The notes: generated by a model from the sequence alone, not told the origin. DNA of 64,000 bases from Piscinibacter sp. XHJ-5 (GCF_029855045.1 NZ_CP123228.1:4898001-4962000), one strand, 5' to 3'; positions 28,378 to 37,734 are shown, counted from the stretch's first letter. Program-made: numbers and translations.

Positions 28378-30510
28378 TCAGGACTTGTTGAGACTGTCGA
28401 AATCGGCGCCGCGCCCGACCAGCTCGACGAGCAAGGGCGAGGGCTGCCAGAACAGGGGGTCTTCCTTCGCGAACTTGCGGATGTCGGCAAGCACCTCGGG
28501 CAGGCCCACCATGTCGGCGTACTTCATCGGGCCGCCGCGATGGCGCGGGAAGCCGTAGCCGGACAGGAACACCACGTCGACGTCGAGGGGGCGAAGGGCG
28601 ATGCGCTGGTGCACGACATTGGCGCCCTCGTTGATCATCGCGGCCATGTAGCGGCGCACGATCTCCTCGTCGTCGAAGCTGCGCGGCGTGATGCCGGCGC
28701 GCCGGCGCTCGGCGTCGACGATCGCGAGCACCTGCGGATCCTCGCTGCCGGTGCGCGCGCCTGCCGGGTAGAGGTAGTAGCCGCGTCCGGTCTTCTGGCC
28801 GAACCAGCCGCGTTCGCAGAGGCGGTCGGCGATCTGCACGTAGCGTACACGCGGGTCGCGCGTCGCGGCGCGGCGCTTGCGCGTCGCCCAGCCGATGTCG
28901 CCGCCGGCCAGGTCGGACACCTGGAACGGCCCCATCGGAAAGCCGAACTCGCGCAGCGCGCGGTCGATCTGGTAGGGCGAGGCGCCGTCTTCCATCATGT
29001 GGTCGGCCGCCTGGCGATACACGGCCAGGATGCGGTTGCCGATGAAGCCGTCGCAGACGCCAGCGCGCACCGGCACCTTGGCGCATTTCTTCGCGAGCTC
29101 GAAGCCCGTGGCCACCACGTCGGCGCTGACCTGCGCAGGCACCACGATCTCGAGCAGCTTCATGATGTTGGCCGGCGAGAAGAAGTGCAGCCCCAGCACG
29201 TCGCCGGGCCGCGAGACGCTGGCCGCGATCTCGTCGATGTCGAGGTAGGAGGTGTTGGTCGCCAGCACGGCGCCGCGCTTGCAGACGCGGTCGAGCTCGG
29301 CGAACACCGCCTTCTTGACGGCCATGTCCTCGAACACCGCCTCGACCACGAGGTCCGTCTGCGCGAAGGCGGCGTAGTCGGTCGAGCCGCCGAAGCGCGA
29401 CAGCACCTGCGCACGCGCATCCGCGCTCATGCGACCCTTGGCGACGAGGGCGTCGTAGACCTTCGCGACGTTGGCGCGGCCGCGTTCCAGGCTCGCCTCG
29501 TCGCGCTCGACCATCGTGACCTGCAGACCCGCATCGAGCATGGCCACGGCGATGCCGGCGCCCATCGTTCCGCCGCCGACGATGCCCGCCGACGCAATGG
29601 CGCGCGGCTTGGCGGCCCTTGTTTCGGGTGCCTTGAGCACTTCGCGCTCCGCGAAGAAGGCGTGGATCAGGCCGGCGCGCTGGGGGCTGTCGATGCATTG
29701 CAGGAACAGCTCGCGCTCGAGGCGCAGGCCCTTGTCGAAGGGCTGCTCGAGCGAGGCTTCGACCGCGTCCACGATCTTGCCCGGCGAGAACAGGCCGCGC
29801 TGCTTCGTTGTCACGTCCTTGCGCGCGGCATCCAGCGCGGCGCGTTGCGCGTCACGGTCGGCCAGCGCGGCGCGCGCGTCTCGCGTGCGGCGCGGCAAGG
29901 CGCCCTCGGCCAGCAGCGCAAGCGCATAGGCCAGGCCTTCGCCGAGCGCGTCCTCGCTCTGCCCGAGCCGGTCGATCAGGCCGAGCGCGAGAGCCTGGCT
30001 CGCATCGACGGGTCGGCCGCTCAGCATGAGGTCGAGGGCTGCAGCCACGCCGACAAGGCGCGGCGTGCGCTGGGTTCCTCCGGCGCCTGGGATCAGCCCC
30101 AGCGACACCTCGGGCAGGCCGAGCTTCGCGCTCGGAACAGCGATCCGGTAGTGGGCCGCCAGCGCGATCTCGAGCCCGCCACCGAGCGCGGTGCCGTGGA
30201 TCGTCGCGACCACCGGCTTGGCGCTGGCCTCGATGCGGTTGCACACGTCGGGCAGTGAAGGCAGCTCGGGCGGCTTGCCGAACTCGCGGATGTCGGCGCC
30301 GGCAATGAAGGTGCGGCCCGCACCGACAAGGAGGACTGCGGCAACCGCGCTGTCGGCCTGCGCGGCCTCGATGGCGTCGGCCAGGCCTCGGCGCACGTCC
30401 GCGCTGAGCGCGTTGACGGGGGCGTTGTCGACGGTCACGACCAGCACGCTGCCGCGATGCTCACGCGTCACGGGGGACGTAGCGGGCGGGCGAAGTGTGG
30501 TGCTGGCCAT
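28378..30510 (-). CDS. Bifunctional enoyl-CoA hydratase/3-hydroxyacyl-CoA dehydrogenase (FadB-like)
   Basis: 710 aa fusion. The N-terminal crotonase domain (residues 15-190) keeps both glutamates: [15 protein letters not shown] and [20 protein letters not shown]. The dehydrogenase part starts [22 protein letters not shown] (about 300), has [17 protein letters not shown] and [16 protein letters not shown], and ends with duplicated C-terminal helical domains ([35 protein letters not shown]). It hydrates enoyl-CoA and oxidises the product with NAD. Leader gene of the operon; AGGAG precedes the ATG. Confidence 0.96.
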   Translation of the reverse strand: MASTTLRPPATSPVTREHRGSVLVVTVDNAPVNALSADVRRGLADAIEAAQADSAVAAVLLVGAGRTFIAGADIREFGKPPELPSLPDVCNRIEASAKPVVATIHGTALGGGLEIALAAHYRIAVPSAKLGLPEVSLGLIPGAGGTQRTPRLVGVAAALDLMLSGRPVDASQALALGLIDRLGQSEDALGEGLAYALALLAEGALPRRTRDARAALADRDAQRAALDAARKDVTTKQRGLFSPGKIVDAVEASLEQPFDKGLRLERELFLQCIDSPQRAGLIHAFFAEREVLKAPETRAAKPRAIASAGIVGGGTMGAGIAVAMLDAGLQVTMVERDEASLERGRANVAKVYDALVAKGRMSADARAQVLSRFGGSTDYAAFAQTDLVVEAVFEDMAVKKAVFAELDRVCKRGAVLATNTSYLDIDEIAASVSRPGDVLGLHFFSPANIMKLLEIVVPAQVSADVVATGFELAKKCAKVPVRAGVCDGFIGNRILAVYRQAADHMMEDGASPYQIDRALREFGFPMGPFQVSDLAGGDIGWATRKRRAATRDPRVRYVQIADRLCERGWFGQKTGRGYYLYPAGARTGSEDPQVLAIVDAERRRAGITPRSFDDEEIVRRYMAAMINEGANVVHQRIALRPLDVDVVFLSGYGFPRHRGGPMKYADMVGLPEVLADIRKFAKEDPLFWQPSPLLVELVGRGADFDSLNKS

Positions 30511-30592
30511 CTCGAGAGCTCCTGGCTATGGCGGTTCATGCCTTGAGGCCCATTCTTCGGACGCTGGCGATGTTTGACAATCACAGAAGCCG

Positions 30593-30607
30593 TTGACAGA
30601 CTGTCAA
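30593..30607. promoter_or_regulatory. Candidate LysR operator
   Basis: Perfect palindrome TTGACAGACTGTCAA in the 121-bp region between the divergent FadB-like and LysR genes. A further TTGACAA half-site begins at 30574. The arrangement fits LysR recognition plus activation sites; the TTGACA arms could also be a -35 element. Confidence 0.6.
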
Positions 30608-30631
30608 GGATTCTTTTCCTTGACGTCGGCC

Positions 30632-31519
30632 ATGGATCCCGGATCGCTCACCCTCCTCGTCGAAATCATCGAGGCCGGCAATCTCAGCAAGGCGGCCCGC
30701 AAGCTCAAGATGACGCGCGCGAACGTGAGCTACCACCTGCAACAGTTCGAGCGCTCTGTCGGCCTGCAGTTGGTGCGCCGCACGACGCGCCGAATCGAAC
30801 CCACCGAGGTCGGCCTGCGCCTGTACGAGCACGGCCTCAACATCCAGAACGAGTTGCTGGCCGCGAAGGAGTCGGTTACGGCGCTGGGCCGCAGCCTGCA
30901 GGGACGGGTGCGTCTGAGCGTGCCGAGCGGCTATGGCCAGATGGTGATGTCTTCTTGGCTGATCGACTTCAAGCGCACGTATCCGGACATCGTCCTCGAC
31001 GTCACGTTCGAGAACCGGGTGGAGGACCTGCTGCGCGAGGAGATCGACATCGCGATCCGCGTGATGTCCGAGCCGCCGCAGAGCTTGGTCGCGCGCGAGC
31101 TCGGACCGGTGCGCTACGTGGCCTGTGCCTCACGCGAATTCGCGGACGCGCACGGCTTGGTCACGACGCTTGAGGAGTTGGCCACGGCGCCGCTCATCAC
31201 ATCCAACGTGGTGGGACGCCAGCTGCGCCTCGCGGCCTACCTCGACGGGCAGCGCCACGAGGTGACCCTCGAGCCGACGCTGATCTCCGAGAACTTCCTG
31301 TTCCTGCGCCAAGCCGTGCTTGCCGGACTTGGCGTGGGGATCGTTCCGGACTACGTGGTGCGTGAGGACGTGAGGCGCGGCGAGGTGGTGACGACGCTCG
31401 ATGCCTGGCGGCTCAGCATCTTCGGCACGCATCTCTTCATGGTGTACATGCCCAACCGGCACCACACGCTCGCTGCATCGACCTTCATCGAATTCGTGCT
31501 TGAGCGTGCCCGGGGCTGA
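30632..31519 (+). CDS. LysR family transcriptional regulator
   Basis: LysR regulator, 295 aa. Winged helix at residues 1-60: LVEIIEAGNLSKAARKL, then ANVSYHLQQFERSVGLQLVRR. The effector domain spans about 85-290. Divergent from the ten-gene beta-oxidation operon and the likely regulator of it through the palindrome at 30593-30607. The ATG at 30632 is preferred; a TTG at 30593 would place the operator inside the gene. Confidence 0.92.
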   Translation: MDPGSLTLLVEIIEAGNLSKAARKLKMTRANVSYHLQQFERSVGLQLVRRTTRRIEPTEVGLRLYEHGLNIQNELLAAKESVTALGRSLQGRVRLSVPSGYGQMVMSSWLIDFKRTYPDIVLDVTFENRVEDLLREEIDIAIRVMSEPPQSLVARELGPVRYVACASREFADAHGLVTTLEELATAPLITSNVVGRQLRLAAYLDGQRHEVTLEPTLISENFLFLRQAVLAGLGVGIVPDYVVREDVRRGEVVTTLDAWRLSIFGTHLFMVYMPNRHHTLAASTFIEFVLERARG

Positions 31520-31668
31520 AGGAGTGCTACTCAGTCCGTTTACGGCCTGATGCCAAGGCCCGTCACCGGTCTTCAGACCTCGCGATCCGACCGTCGATGC
31601 TCGGCGTCCCGGTCCAACTGCGGGCGTCTGACGCCACACCCGTTTGGTGCTATCAGGTGCGTCGCCCA

Positions 31669-32058
31669 TCAGGCACCATGCGGCAGGCGCAGCCCCAGGC
31701 GCGCAGCCGCCAGGACCGCCTGGGTGCGGCTGTTGACATTGAGACGGCGGAAGATAGCGAGCAGGTGGGTCTTGACCGTGGACTCCGACAGGTCGAGCGC
31801 GCGGCCGATCAGCTTGTTGCTCTTGCCTTGCAGCAGCATCTGCAGCACCTGCACCTGGCGCGGAGACAGGTCGTCGATCGTGGCCGCATCGGCGCCCGGC
31901 TCGTCGGCGACCAGCGCCTCGGCAGGCACGTAGACGCCGCCGTCGATCACCAAGCGCAGCGCGTCAGCGAACACTGACCCCTGCGCCGCCTTCGGAATGT
32001 AGCCGGCGGCGCCGGCGTCGATCGCCGCCACGATGGCGTCGCGCCGCGCGTCGAACTT
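31669..32058 (-). pseudogene. Truncated NarL/LuxR-type response regulator
   Basis: The C-terminal half of a response regulator is open. It starts with the last receiver segment (DAIVAAIDAGAAGYIPKA, the GYIPK Lys being the conserved switch residue) and has a full LuxR helix-turn-helix (LSPRQVQVLQMLLQGKSNKL, then STVKTHLLAIFRRLNVNSRT). The phospho-acceptor part of the receiver is missing: the frame closes at a TGA near 32057, just before the homology. A downstream GTG at 32031 could in principle express a 120-residue DNA-binding fragment, but loss of function is more likely. Confidence 0.75.
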
Positions 32059-32205
32059 TCAACGACTGGTCTCGGCAGCGGTCGCTCAGTCGTCGAATGC
32101 GAAGGACGCTGGTCCGTCTTGACCTGGCGGTCGAGATATCCCGGCAACGGCCCCGTGTTGCCGCTGATGGCCGATGGCTGTTTGACTCGCTCAGAAACAT
32201 TGACG

Positions 32206-32362
32206 TCATTTGTGGGAAGCCGCGTCCGCCAAGGACGGATCCTCAAACACGATTTCGCCGTCCACCAGTGTCAGAAGGCTTCTCGTGGCGGGCAATGCCG
32301 GTAGTGGGACGGTCATGATGTCCTGCGACAGCAGCAATGCGCCGTGCAGTTGTCGTCACCGA
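32206..32362 (-). pseudogene. C-terminal relic of a YtcJ-type amidohydrolase
   Basis: About 50 codons on the minus strand read LLLSQDIMTVPLPALPATRS followed by LLTLVDGEIVFEDPSL, then stop at 32206. This matches the end of metal-dependent amidohydrolases of the YtcJ type (VLSxDxMTVP...VLTLVDGxVVY). Upstream the frame closes at about 32368 and no catalytic domain is present. It is a 3' fragment only. Confidence 0.7.
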
Positions 32363-32440
32363 TCCCAGTCGGTCGACGGTGGACGACCCTTAGCTGTCCT
32401 CCATAGACTGGAACCGTTGGCCTTGAAGCGGCCATTGGCT

Positions 32441-33343
32441 CTAGACCAAGATCGCAGCGCTTGCCTGAACCGCCTCCGCGATCAGGTCGGCCATCAGCCT
32501 GACGCGCGCAGAGCGACGCACGTCAGGATGAATCACACTCCAGATCTCGCGCAACACCGGCAGGTCTGCACCGGGTACTTCGACAAGCGCACTGTCGGCG
32601 CGTGCCAGGAAGCTCGGCAGCATTGCAAATCCCAAGCCGGCTCTACACGCATGGTGTAGCGCTGCAAGATCGTTGCTTCGGAGGACGAAAGGTCGCGCAC
32701 CGGCGATGTCCGCGAGCAACCGCTGATGAGGCACGTCACCCAGCGGCTCGCCATAGCCGAGGAAGCGCCAGTCCGCTTCGGAACGTGTCAGCCAAGCCGG
32801 TGCGGCATAGAGCCGAAAGCTCAGTTCACCAAGCCTGCGAGCGGCCAGCCCAGGTTCGTCCGGGCGCATGAAGCGAAGCGCGAGGTCGGCCTCCTGGCGG
32901 TGCAGATTGGCGGTGCGGACTTCTCCAACAACATCGAGCGTGATGCCCGGCCATCGGTCTGTCTGGCCGGCCAATTGGGGGATCAGAAAGTGGCTGGCGA
33001 ACGCCGGCGGGGCAGACACGCGCACGGTTCCCTGCATGTTCATCGCGGCCTTCGCGGCGCGGCCGAAGGCCAGGGCCTCATGCTCCAGACGCTCGGCAGG
33101 CGCGAGCAGCGCCTCTCCCTCGCTCGTCAATGTCCAACTGCGCGGCATCCGGTCGAACAAGCGCACACCGATGCGCGCTTCAAGCGCGGCCACTCGGCGC
33201 GCCACCGTCGAGTGCTCGACGTTCAGCACCCGCGCCGCGCCCGACAGGCTGCCTTCGCGCGCTACGGCCACGAAGAAACGAACGTCATCCCAGGCGAGTG
33301 ATGGCGACACGATGGCACTGGATGGATCCGGCGATTTATGCAC
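32441..33343 (-). CDS. LysR family transcriptional regulator
   Basis: LysR regulator, 300 aa, with an N-terminal extension of about 15 residues before the winged helix (WDDVRFFVAVAREGSLSGAARVL, then STVARRVAALEARIGVRLFDR), a form typical of the branch that acts on small catabolic genes. Effector domain about 105-300. Divergent from the GlcG-like gene with an 82-bp gap that includes an imperfect inverted repeat. Confidence 0.92.
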   Translation of the reverse strand: MHKSPDPSSAIVSPSLAWDDVRFFVAVAREGSLSGAARVLNVEHSTVARRVAALEARIGVRLFDRMPRSWTLTSEGEALLAPAERLEHEALAFGRAAKAAMNMQGTVRVSAPPAFASHFLIPQLAGQTDRWPGITLDVVGEVRTANLHRQEADLALRFMRPDEPGLAARRLGELSFRLYAAPAWLTRSEADWRFLGYGEPLGDVPHQRLLADIAGARPFVLRSNDLAALHHACRAGLGFAMLPSFLARADSALVEVPGADLPVLREIWSVIHPDVRRSARVRLMADLIAEAVQASAAILV

Positions 33344-33365
33344 AGTGGATGCGAAACGTTTGGGA

Positions 33366-33392
33366 ATAGGCGCGCAGTCCGTGCGCCGCTAT
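33366..33392. promoter_or_regulatory. Possible LysR operator
   Basis: Arms ATAGGCGCGCA and TGCGCCGCTAT (9 of 11 pairs) flank five bases in the divergent region between the LysR and GlcG-like genes. Confidence 0.4.
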
Positions 33393-33425
33393 CGTGCGGT
33401 GCATTGTCACTTCAAGAGGTTCGAT

Positions 33426-33863
33426 GTGAGCACCATTGCACAACCCATTCCTTATGGAGCTCCGGTGTCGCTCGACACGGCACGGCGGGTTGCCGCCGCC
33501 GCAGAAGCCGAAGCCGCGGCGAATGGATGGCCGATGGTGATCGCGGTGGTGGACAGCGGCGCGAACCTCGTCGTTCTGCTCAAAATGGACATGGCGCAGA
33601 TCGGGAGCGTCGCAGTCGCTCAAGCGAAGGCTAAGAGTGCCGTGCGGTTCAAGCGCCCCACCAAGGTCTTCGAAGAAGCCTTGGCCGCAGGGGGGCTGGG
33701 ACTCAGGCTGTTGGCGACGGAAGGTGTTTGCCCGCTCGAAGGCGGGCTTCCGCTGATGCACGCGGGGCAGTTGATTGGAGCGATCGGCGTGTCTGGCATG
33801 CAGTCCACACAGGACGCGTGCGTGGCAGCCGCCGGAGCCAGCGCCTTGACGGACGGTGCATGA
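33426..33863 (+). CDS. GlcG/HbpS-like heme-degrading domain protein
   Basis: 145 aa GlcG/HbpS family protein (COG3193). Typical pattern: SLDTARRVAAAAEAEAAANG, VIAVVDSGANLVVLLKMD, AQAKAKSAVRFKRPT and PLEGGLPLMHAGQLIGAIGVSG. Members bind heme or small cofactors, or are of unknown function beside catabolic genes. The start is GTG 33426, with AAGAGG six bases upstream; no intact ATG exists in frame. Likely controlled by the divergent LysR. Confidence 0.85.
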   Translation: MSTIAQPIPYGAPVSLDTARRVAAAAEAEAAANGWPMVIAVVDSGANLVVLLKMDMAQIGSVAVAQAKAKSAVRFKRPTKVFEEALAAGGLGLRLLATEGVCPLEGGLPLMHAGQLIGAIGVSGMQSTQDACVAAAGASALTDGA

Positions 33864-33944
33864 ACCTCTTGGGGTGCCGAGAACCAGTATGGAGAGCGGC
33901 GCCCTCTCGAGCCCGGATGCGGACGCTCGTGAGAGTCAGAAAAT

Positions 33945-34044
33945 GGCCGGCAGCAGCCCGCCAGTGAACGAACCCGACCGTCAGGTCAGAGTCGCGCAGC
34001 AACTGCTGGGTCAGGCAATGACGGCTGTCAGATGCGAAGCTGCC
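33945..34044. repeat. Dispersed repeat, copy A
   Basis: 100-bp block about 89% identical (11 differences including one indel, counted by eye) to copy B at 49862-49962. On the minus strand both read SFASDSRHxLTQxLLRDSxL-type peptide. It directly abuts the fragment of an FAH gene on its right. Confidence 0.75.
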
Positions 34045-34129
34045 GTGGCGGCTTGTGACCCAAGCCAACGCCCGGCGGCGTGCCGGTGGCGATCACGTCG
34101 CCGGCCTGCAGTGTCGACGATCGACGCAT
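34040..34129 (-). pseudogene. Fragment of a fumarylacetoacetate hydrolase family gene
   Basis: The minus strand reads STLQAGDVIATGTPPGVG followed by LGHKPPRQL, the conserved C-terminal segment of FAH-family hydrolases/isomerases (TLEPGDVIATGTPxGVGxxxxPP). Nothing of the metal-binding domain is present, and the similarity stops where repeat copy A begins. It is a clear relic. Confidence 0.75.
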
Positions 34130-34160
34130 GGCAAGACCGCCACCGTCGTCTCGACACGCC

Positions 34161-35108
34161 TCAGGACCCCAGGCGGGCGTCGCGCCTGAGCGACTGAGGC
34201 GGCTTGCCCAAGCCCCGCATGAACGCCTCGCGAAGATGGCGTCGGTCGCGAAAGCCGGTTTCGCGTGCAACCACCTCCAGCGGGTGGCGGCTGCGCTCGA
34301 TCATCAAGCGCGCCGCCTCCACGCGTAAACGCTCTACCGCCTTGGCTGGCGACTGGCCGGTCTCGGCCGTGAACACACGGCTGAACTGGCGCGGGCTGAG
34401 GTTCGCGGCGGCAGCGAGTTCTTCCACGCCCAGCGGCTGCGCCAGGTGGCGGCGTGCATGCTCCAGCGCCCGCGCGATGCGGTCCGAGCGCGGCGCGAGA
34501 TTCAGGATCTCCGAATGCTGCGACTGGCCGCCCGAACGGCGCTGATGCATGACCAGCCGGTGCGCCACCGATCGCGCCACGTCGTCGCCGAGGTCCTTGC
34601 CGACGAGGGCGAGCGCCAGGTCCAGTTCCGCCGTCATGCCGGCGGAGGTCCAGATCGGGTCATCGGCGATGAAGATGCGGTCCGGCTCGACCTGGACATC
34701 GGGATGCCGCCGTTGCAGTGCGTGCGCATAAGCCCAGTGCGTGGTGGCACGTCGCCCTGCCAGCAGGCCGGCCTCGGCCAGTACGAAGGCTCCGGTGCAC
34801 AGCCCCACGGTCCGACGCGCACGAGCGCTGCACTTTCGCAGCGCATGCAGCAGTTCGGATGGTGAGGGGGTGGCCAACGGGTCGATCACGCCCACCACCA
34901 TCCAGGTGTCGGCCGTGCTGCGTGCGGTGAACGGCCTCGTCTGCAGGGCCGTGCCCAGCGAAGCGTTCACGCTGCCGCCGGGCATCGAGTGGCAAGTCAC
35001 CTCGTAGAAGGGCTCGCCGGCCACGAGGTTGGCGAACTCGAAGACCGCCTGCGTGGCCAGCGCCATCACCTGAAAGCCGGCCGGCAGGACGTAGCTGATT
35101 CTGTGCAT
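34161..35108 (-). CDS. GlxA family (DJ-1/PfpI-AraC) transcriptional regulator
   Basis: 315 aa. N-terminal DJ-1/PfpI-like domain (residues 1-170) with the elbow CTGAFVLAEAGLLAGRRATT, in which the usual nucleophile Cys is present, and a C-terminal AraC double helix-turn-helix (about 215-315: ALEHARRHLAQPLGVEELAA, NLSPRQFSRVFTAETGQSPA, VARETGFRDRRHLREAFMRG). Such regulators sense metabolites and usually activate neighbours. It is divergent from the SDR gene at 35218, a likely target. Confidence 0.92.
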   Translation of the reverse strand: MHRISYVLPAGFQVMALATQAVFEFANLVAGEPFYEVTCHSMPGGSVNASLGTALQTRPFTARSTADTWMVVGVIDPLATPSPSELLHALRKCSARARRTVGLCTGAFVLAEAGLLAGRRATTHWAYAHALQRRHPDVQVEPDRIFIADDPIWTSAGMTAELDLALALVGKDLGDDVARSVAHRLVMHQRRSGGQSQHSEILNLAPRSDRIARALEHARRHLAQPLGVEELAAAANLSPRQFSRVFTAETGQSPAKAVERLRVEAARLMIERSRHPLEVVARETGFRDRRHLREAFMRGLGKPPQSLRRDARLGS

Positions 35109-35217
35109 GTGCGGTCTCGGGAGCCGATGGCAGAAAACACGACTATACGCGTCATTTACGCCAAACGCCCGACGGCACAACATGCGCACCATCGAAACCC
35201 CAAGACGGAGCATCACC

Positions 35218-36018
35218 ATGACGCAGACAAGCCTGGGCACCGCCCTCATCACCGGAGCCTCCTCCGGCATCGGGGCTCTCTACGCCGACCGCCTGGCGCG
35301 GCGCGGTTACGACCTCATCCTGGTCGCCCGCAGCCGCGAGCGTTTGAATCCGTTGGCCGCGGACATCAGCAGCCGCCACGGCCGCGCGGTGGAGGTCTTT
35401 CCCGCCGACCTGAACAACCCGGTGGCGCTGCACAGCGTGGAAAACAAGCTCAAGCAGGATGCGAGCATCACCCTGCTGGTCAACAACGCCGGCATGGGCA
35501 CGCACACGTCGCTGCTGGAGAGCGACGTGGACCAGATGGTGCGCATGATCGACCTCAACGTGACGGCGCTCACCCGGCTGAGCTACGCCGCGGTGCCCGG
35601 CTTCGTGGCACGCGGCAGAGGTGCGTTGATCAACATCGCCTCCATCGTGGCCGTCTCGCCAGAGACGCTGAACGGCGTGTATGGCGGCAGCAAGGCCTTC
35701 GTGCTGGCTTTCAGTCAATCGCTGCAGCACGAACTGGCCGGCAAGGGCGTGCAGGTGCAAGCCGTGCTGCCGGGTGCGACGGCCACCGAATTCTGGGCAC
35801 GCGGCGGCCTTCCCGTGGAGCACCTGCCGGCGCAGATCGTGATGCGTGCCGAAGACCTGGTGGATGCCGCCTTGCTGGGCTTCGAGCGCGGCGAGTCGGT
35901 GACGCTTCCGTCGCTGCACGACGTGGCCCTCTGGGACGCCTACGAAGGCGCGCGCAAGGCGATGGCGCCCCACCTGTCGAGCAACGAAGCGGCATCGCGC
36001 TACCAGCCCTTGCGCTGA
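35218..36018 (+). CDS. Short-chain dehydrogenase/reductase
   Basis: Classical SDR, 266 aa. Cofactor motif ALITGASSGIGALYADRLAR, NNAG at about residue 88, and the catalytic Ser-Tyr-Lys with INIASIVA and VYGGSKAFVLAF. An Arg after the second strand (VARSRERL) suggests NADP. It oxidises or reduces a hydroxyl/keto substrate that cannot be named. GGAG is seven bases before the ATG at 35218. Divergent from the GlxA-like regulator. Confidence 0.93.
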   Translation: MTQTSLGTALITGASSGIGALYADRLARRGYDLILVARSRERLNPLAADISSRHGRAVEVFPADLNNPVALHSVENKLKQDASITLLVNNAGMGTHTSLLESDVDQMVRMIDLNVTALTRLSYAAVPGFVARGRGALINIASIVAVSPETLNGVYGGSKAFVLAFSQSLQHELAGKGVQVQAVLPGATATEFWARGGLPVEHLPAQIVMRAEDLVDAALLGFERGESVTLPSLHDVALWDAYEGARKAMAPHLSSNEAASRYQPLR

Positions 36019-36021
36019 GGG

Positions 36022-36481
36022 GCCGCATCGCATTCGAAGAATCGAGGGCGGCATCGCGCGGTCCAGCCTGCTGGCCCGGTTCGTCGTGACCGGCGCGCTG
36101 GCGCCCGGTGTCGGCCCGACCGTCGCCGGAATCGAACCCAAGCCGATCGTGCGCGCGGTGCTCCGCGGGGGTCTCGGCAACACCGCCGCCCTGCACGATG
36201 ACTACGTCGATGAATTGCTGAAGGTCGGACGTCGGCCCGGGTATCCGGTCGTTGCCCGCGCGGTGTACGGGAACCTGCCGAGCCTCATTGCGGCACGCGC
36301 CCGTTACCCCGAGGTCAGCGCACCCGTGCACCTCATCTACGGAGAGAAGGATTGGTCAAGACCCTCGGACCGACAAGCCAACAAGCTACTTCTCCCCGCG
36401 GCCGAGTTTGTCCAGGTGCCTGGCGCCGGTCACTTCATCGTCGCGATGCGGATCGCGAGCGTTCCGAAAGCCGCGGCCTGA
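36022..36481 (+). pseudogene. 5'-truncated alpha/beta hydrolase
   Basis: The open frame keeps only the C-terminal half of an alpha/beta hydrolase: cap region (IVRAVLRGGLGNTAALHDDY), the acid residue in HLIYGEKDWSRPSD and the catalytic His in VQVPGAGHFIV. The nucleophile elbow and oxyanion hole are missing, and there is no good start. The frame is open back to about the SDR stop codon. It most likely is the remnant of a gene once intact downstream of the SDR. Confidence 0.7.
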
Positions 36482-36548
36482 TGCCGCTGAAGGAAAGGCA
36501 ACGACGTGCCTGACCTTTCCACTCACCGCAACAACCCGAGGTGCTCAC

Positions 36549-37734
36549 ATGCCCACCCCTGACATCGTTCTCTGCGCGCCGGTCCGAACACCGATCGGAA
36601 GCTATGGCGGCTCGCTCAAGGAAACGCCCGCGTCCGCACTGGGTGCCGCGGTGATTCGCGAGACCCTTCATCGCTCAGGTCTGGCCGCGCAAGCCGTCGA
36701 CACCGTTGTGATGGGACACGTGATCCAGGCCGGCACCCGGATGAATCCGGCACGACAAGCTGCCATCGGCGGCGGACTGCCTGTGCAGGTGCCCGCCCTG
36801 ACGGTGAATCGGGTGTGCGGATCGGGTGCACAAGCGATCGCAACGGCGGCACTCGAGATCGCGGCGGGTTATGCCGCGGCTGCGGTTGCCGGCGGCATGG
36901 AGAACATGGACCAGGCGCCCTATCTGGCGCCCGGCGCGCGCTGGGGACAGCGCATGGGGGACGCTCAGATGCTGGACAGCATGCTGCGAGACGGTCTCCA
37001 TGATGCCTTCAGCGGTCAACACTCAGGCTGGCATACCGAGGATCTCGTCGGTCGGTACGGCATGACGCGCGAGGACCAGGATCGCTGGGCCGCGCGTTCA
37101 CAGCAACGGTTCAGTGGGGCTCAGGCTGCCGGCAAGTTCGCGGAAGAGATCGTCGCCATCGAACTCTCCGGCCGCAAGGGACCGGTGACCCTTCTCCCGA
37201 GACGAAGCCAATCGGCCTGACACCACGGTCGAGTCACTGGCCAAGCTCGAGCCGGCGTTTCGAAAGGACGGAACGATCACTGCCGGGAACGCGCCAGGGC
37301 TGAACAGCGGCGCAGCGGCGGTGATCGTCGCGGAGCGAAGTTTTGCCGAGAAGCACGGGCTACGGCCATGGGCGCGCCTGGTCTCGCACGGCGTCGCGGC
37401 GGTTGAGCCGGGCATGTTCGGTATCGGGCCGGTGCCGGCGGTCAAACTGGCCCTGGAACGCGCCAACTGGAAGCGCACGGACATCCAGCGCATCGAGATC
37501 AACGAGGCATTCGCGGCGATCACGCTGGCCTGCCTGCGTGAGCTGGACCTGCCGGAAGACACCGTCAACGTCGAGGGTGGCGCCATCGCCCACGGTCACG
37601 CCATCGGCGCAACGGGCGCCGTGCTGACCACGCGCTTGCTGCATTCGATGCGACGCGACGGCTTGAGGCGGGGCATCGTGACCTTGTGCATCGGCGGCGG
37701 TCAGGGCATCGCGCTGGCGCTCGAAACGCTGTGA
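36549..37734 (+). pseudogene. Thiolase with one frameshift
   Basis: A complete thiolase in two frames. The first part (start ATG 36549 with GAGG upstream) covers the N-terminal half with the nucleophile in NRVCGSGAQAIATA. At about 37188-37192 (GTGACCCTT) one extra C shifts the frame; reading one base on gives FSRDEANRPDTTVESLAKLE and continues to NEAFAAITL, GGAIAHGHAIGATGA and CIGGGQGIALALETL. Without the shift the frame ends at 37218. All catalytic residues survive, so the damage is recent or is a sequence error. Confidence 0.8.

Larger units (their letters stand above)
31520..32440. other. Relic-bearing region without an intact gene
   Basis: Nearly 0.9 kb between two LysR genes. It holds the response-regulator fragment and the amidohydrolase tail; the segments 31520-31668, 32060-32205 and 32370-32440 show nothing I could assign. 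Confidence 0.7.

Noticed and set aside
33945..34044. Conserved peptide reading SFASDSRH in the repeats as a small gene
   Set aside because: The frames before and after differ among copies, with no common start, and there is no ribosome binding site; better seen as a DNA repeat.
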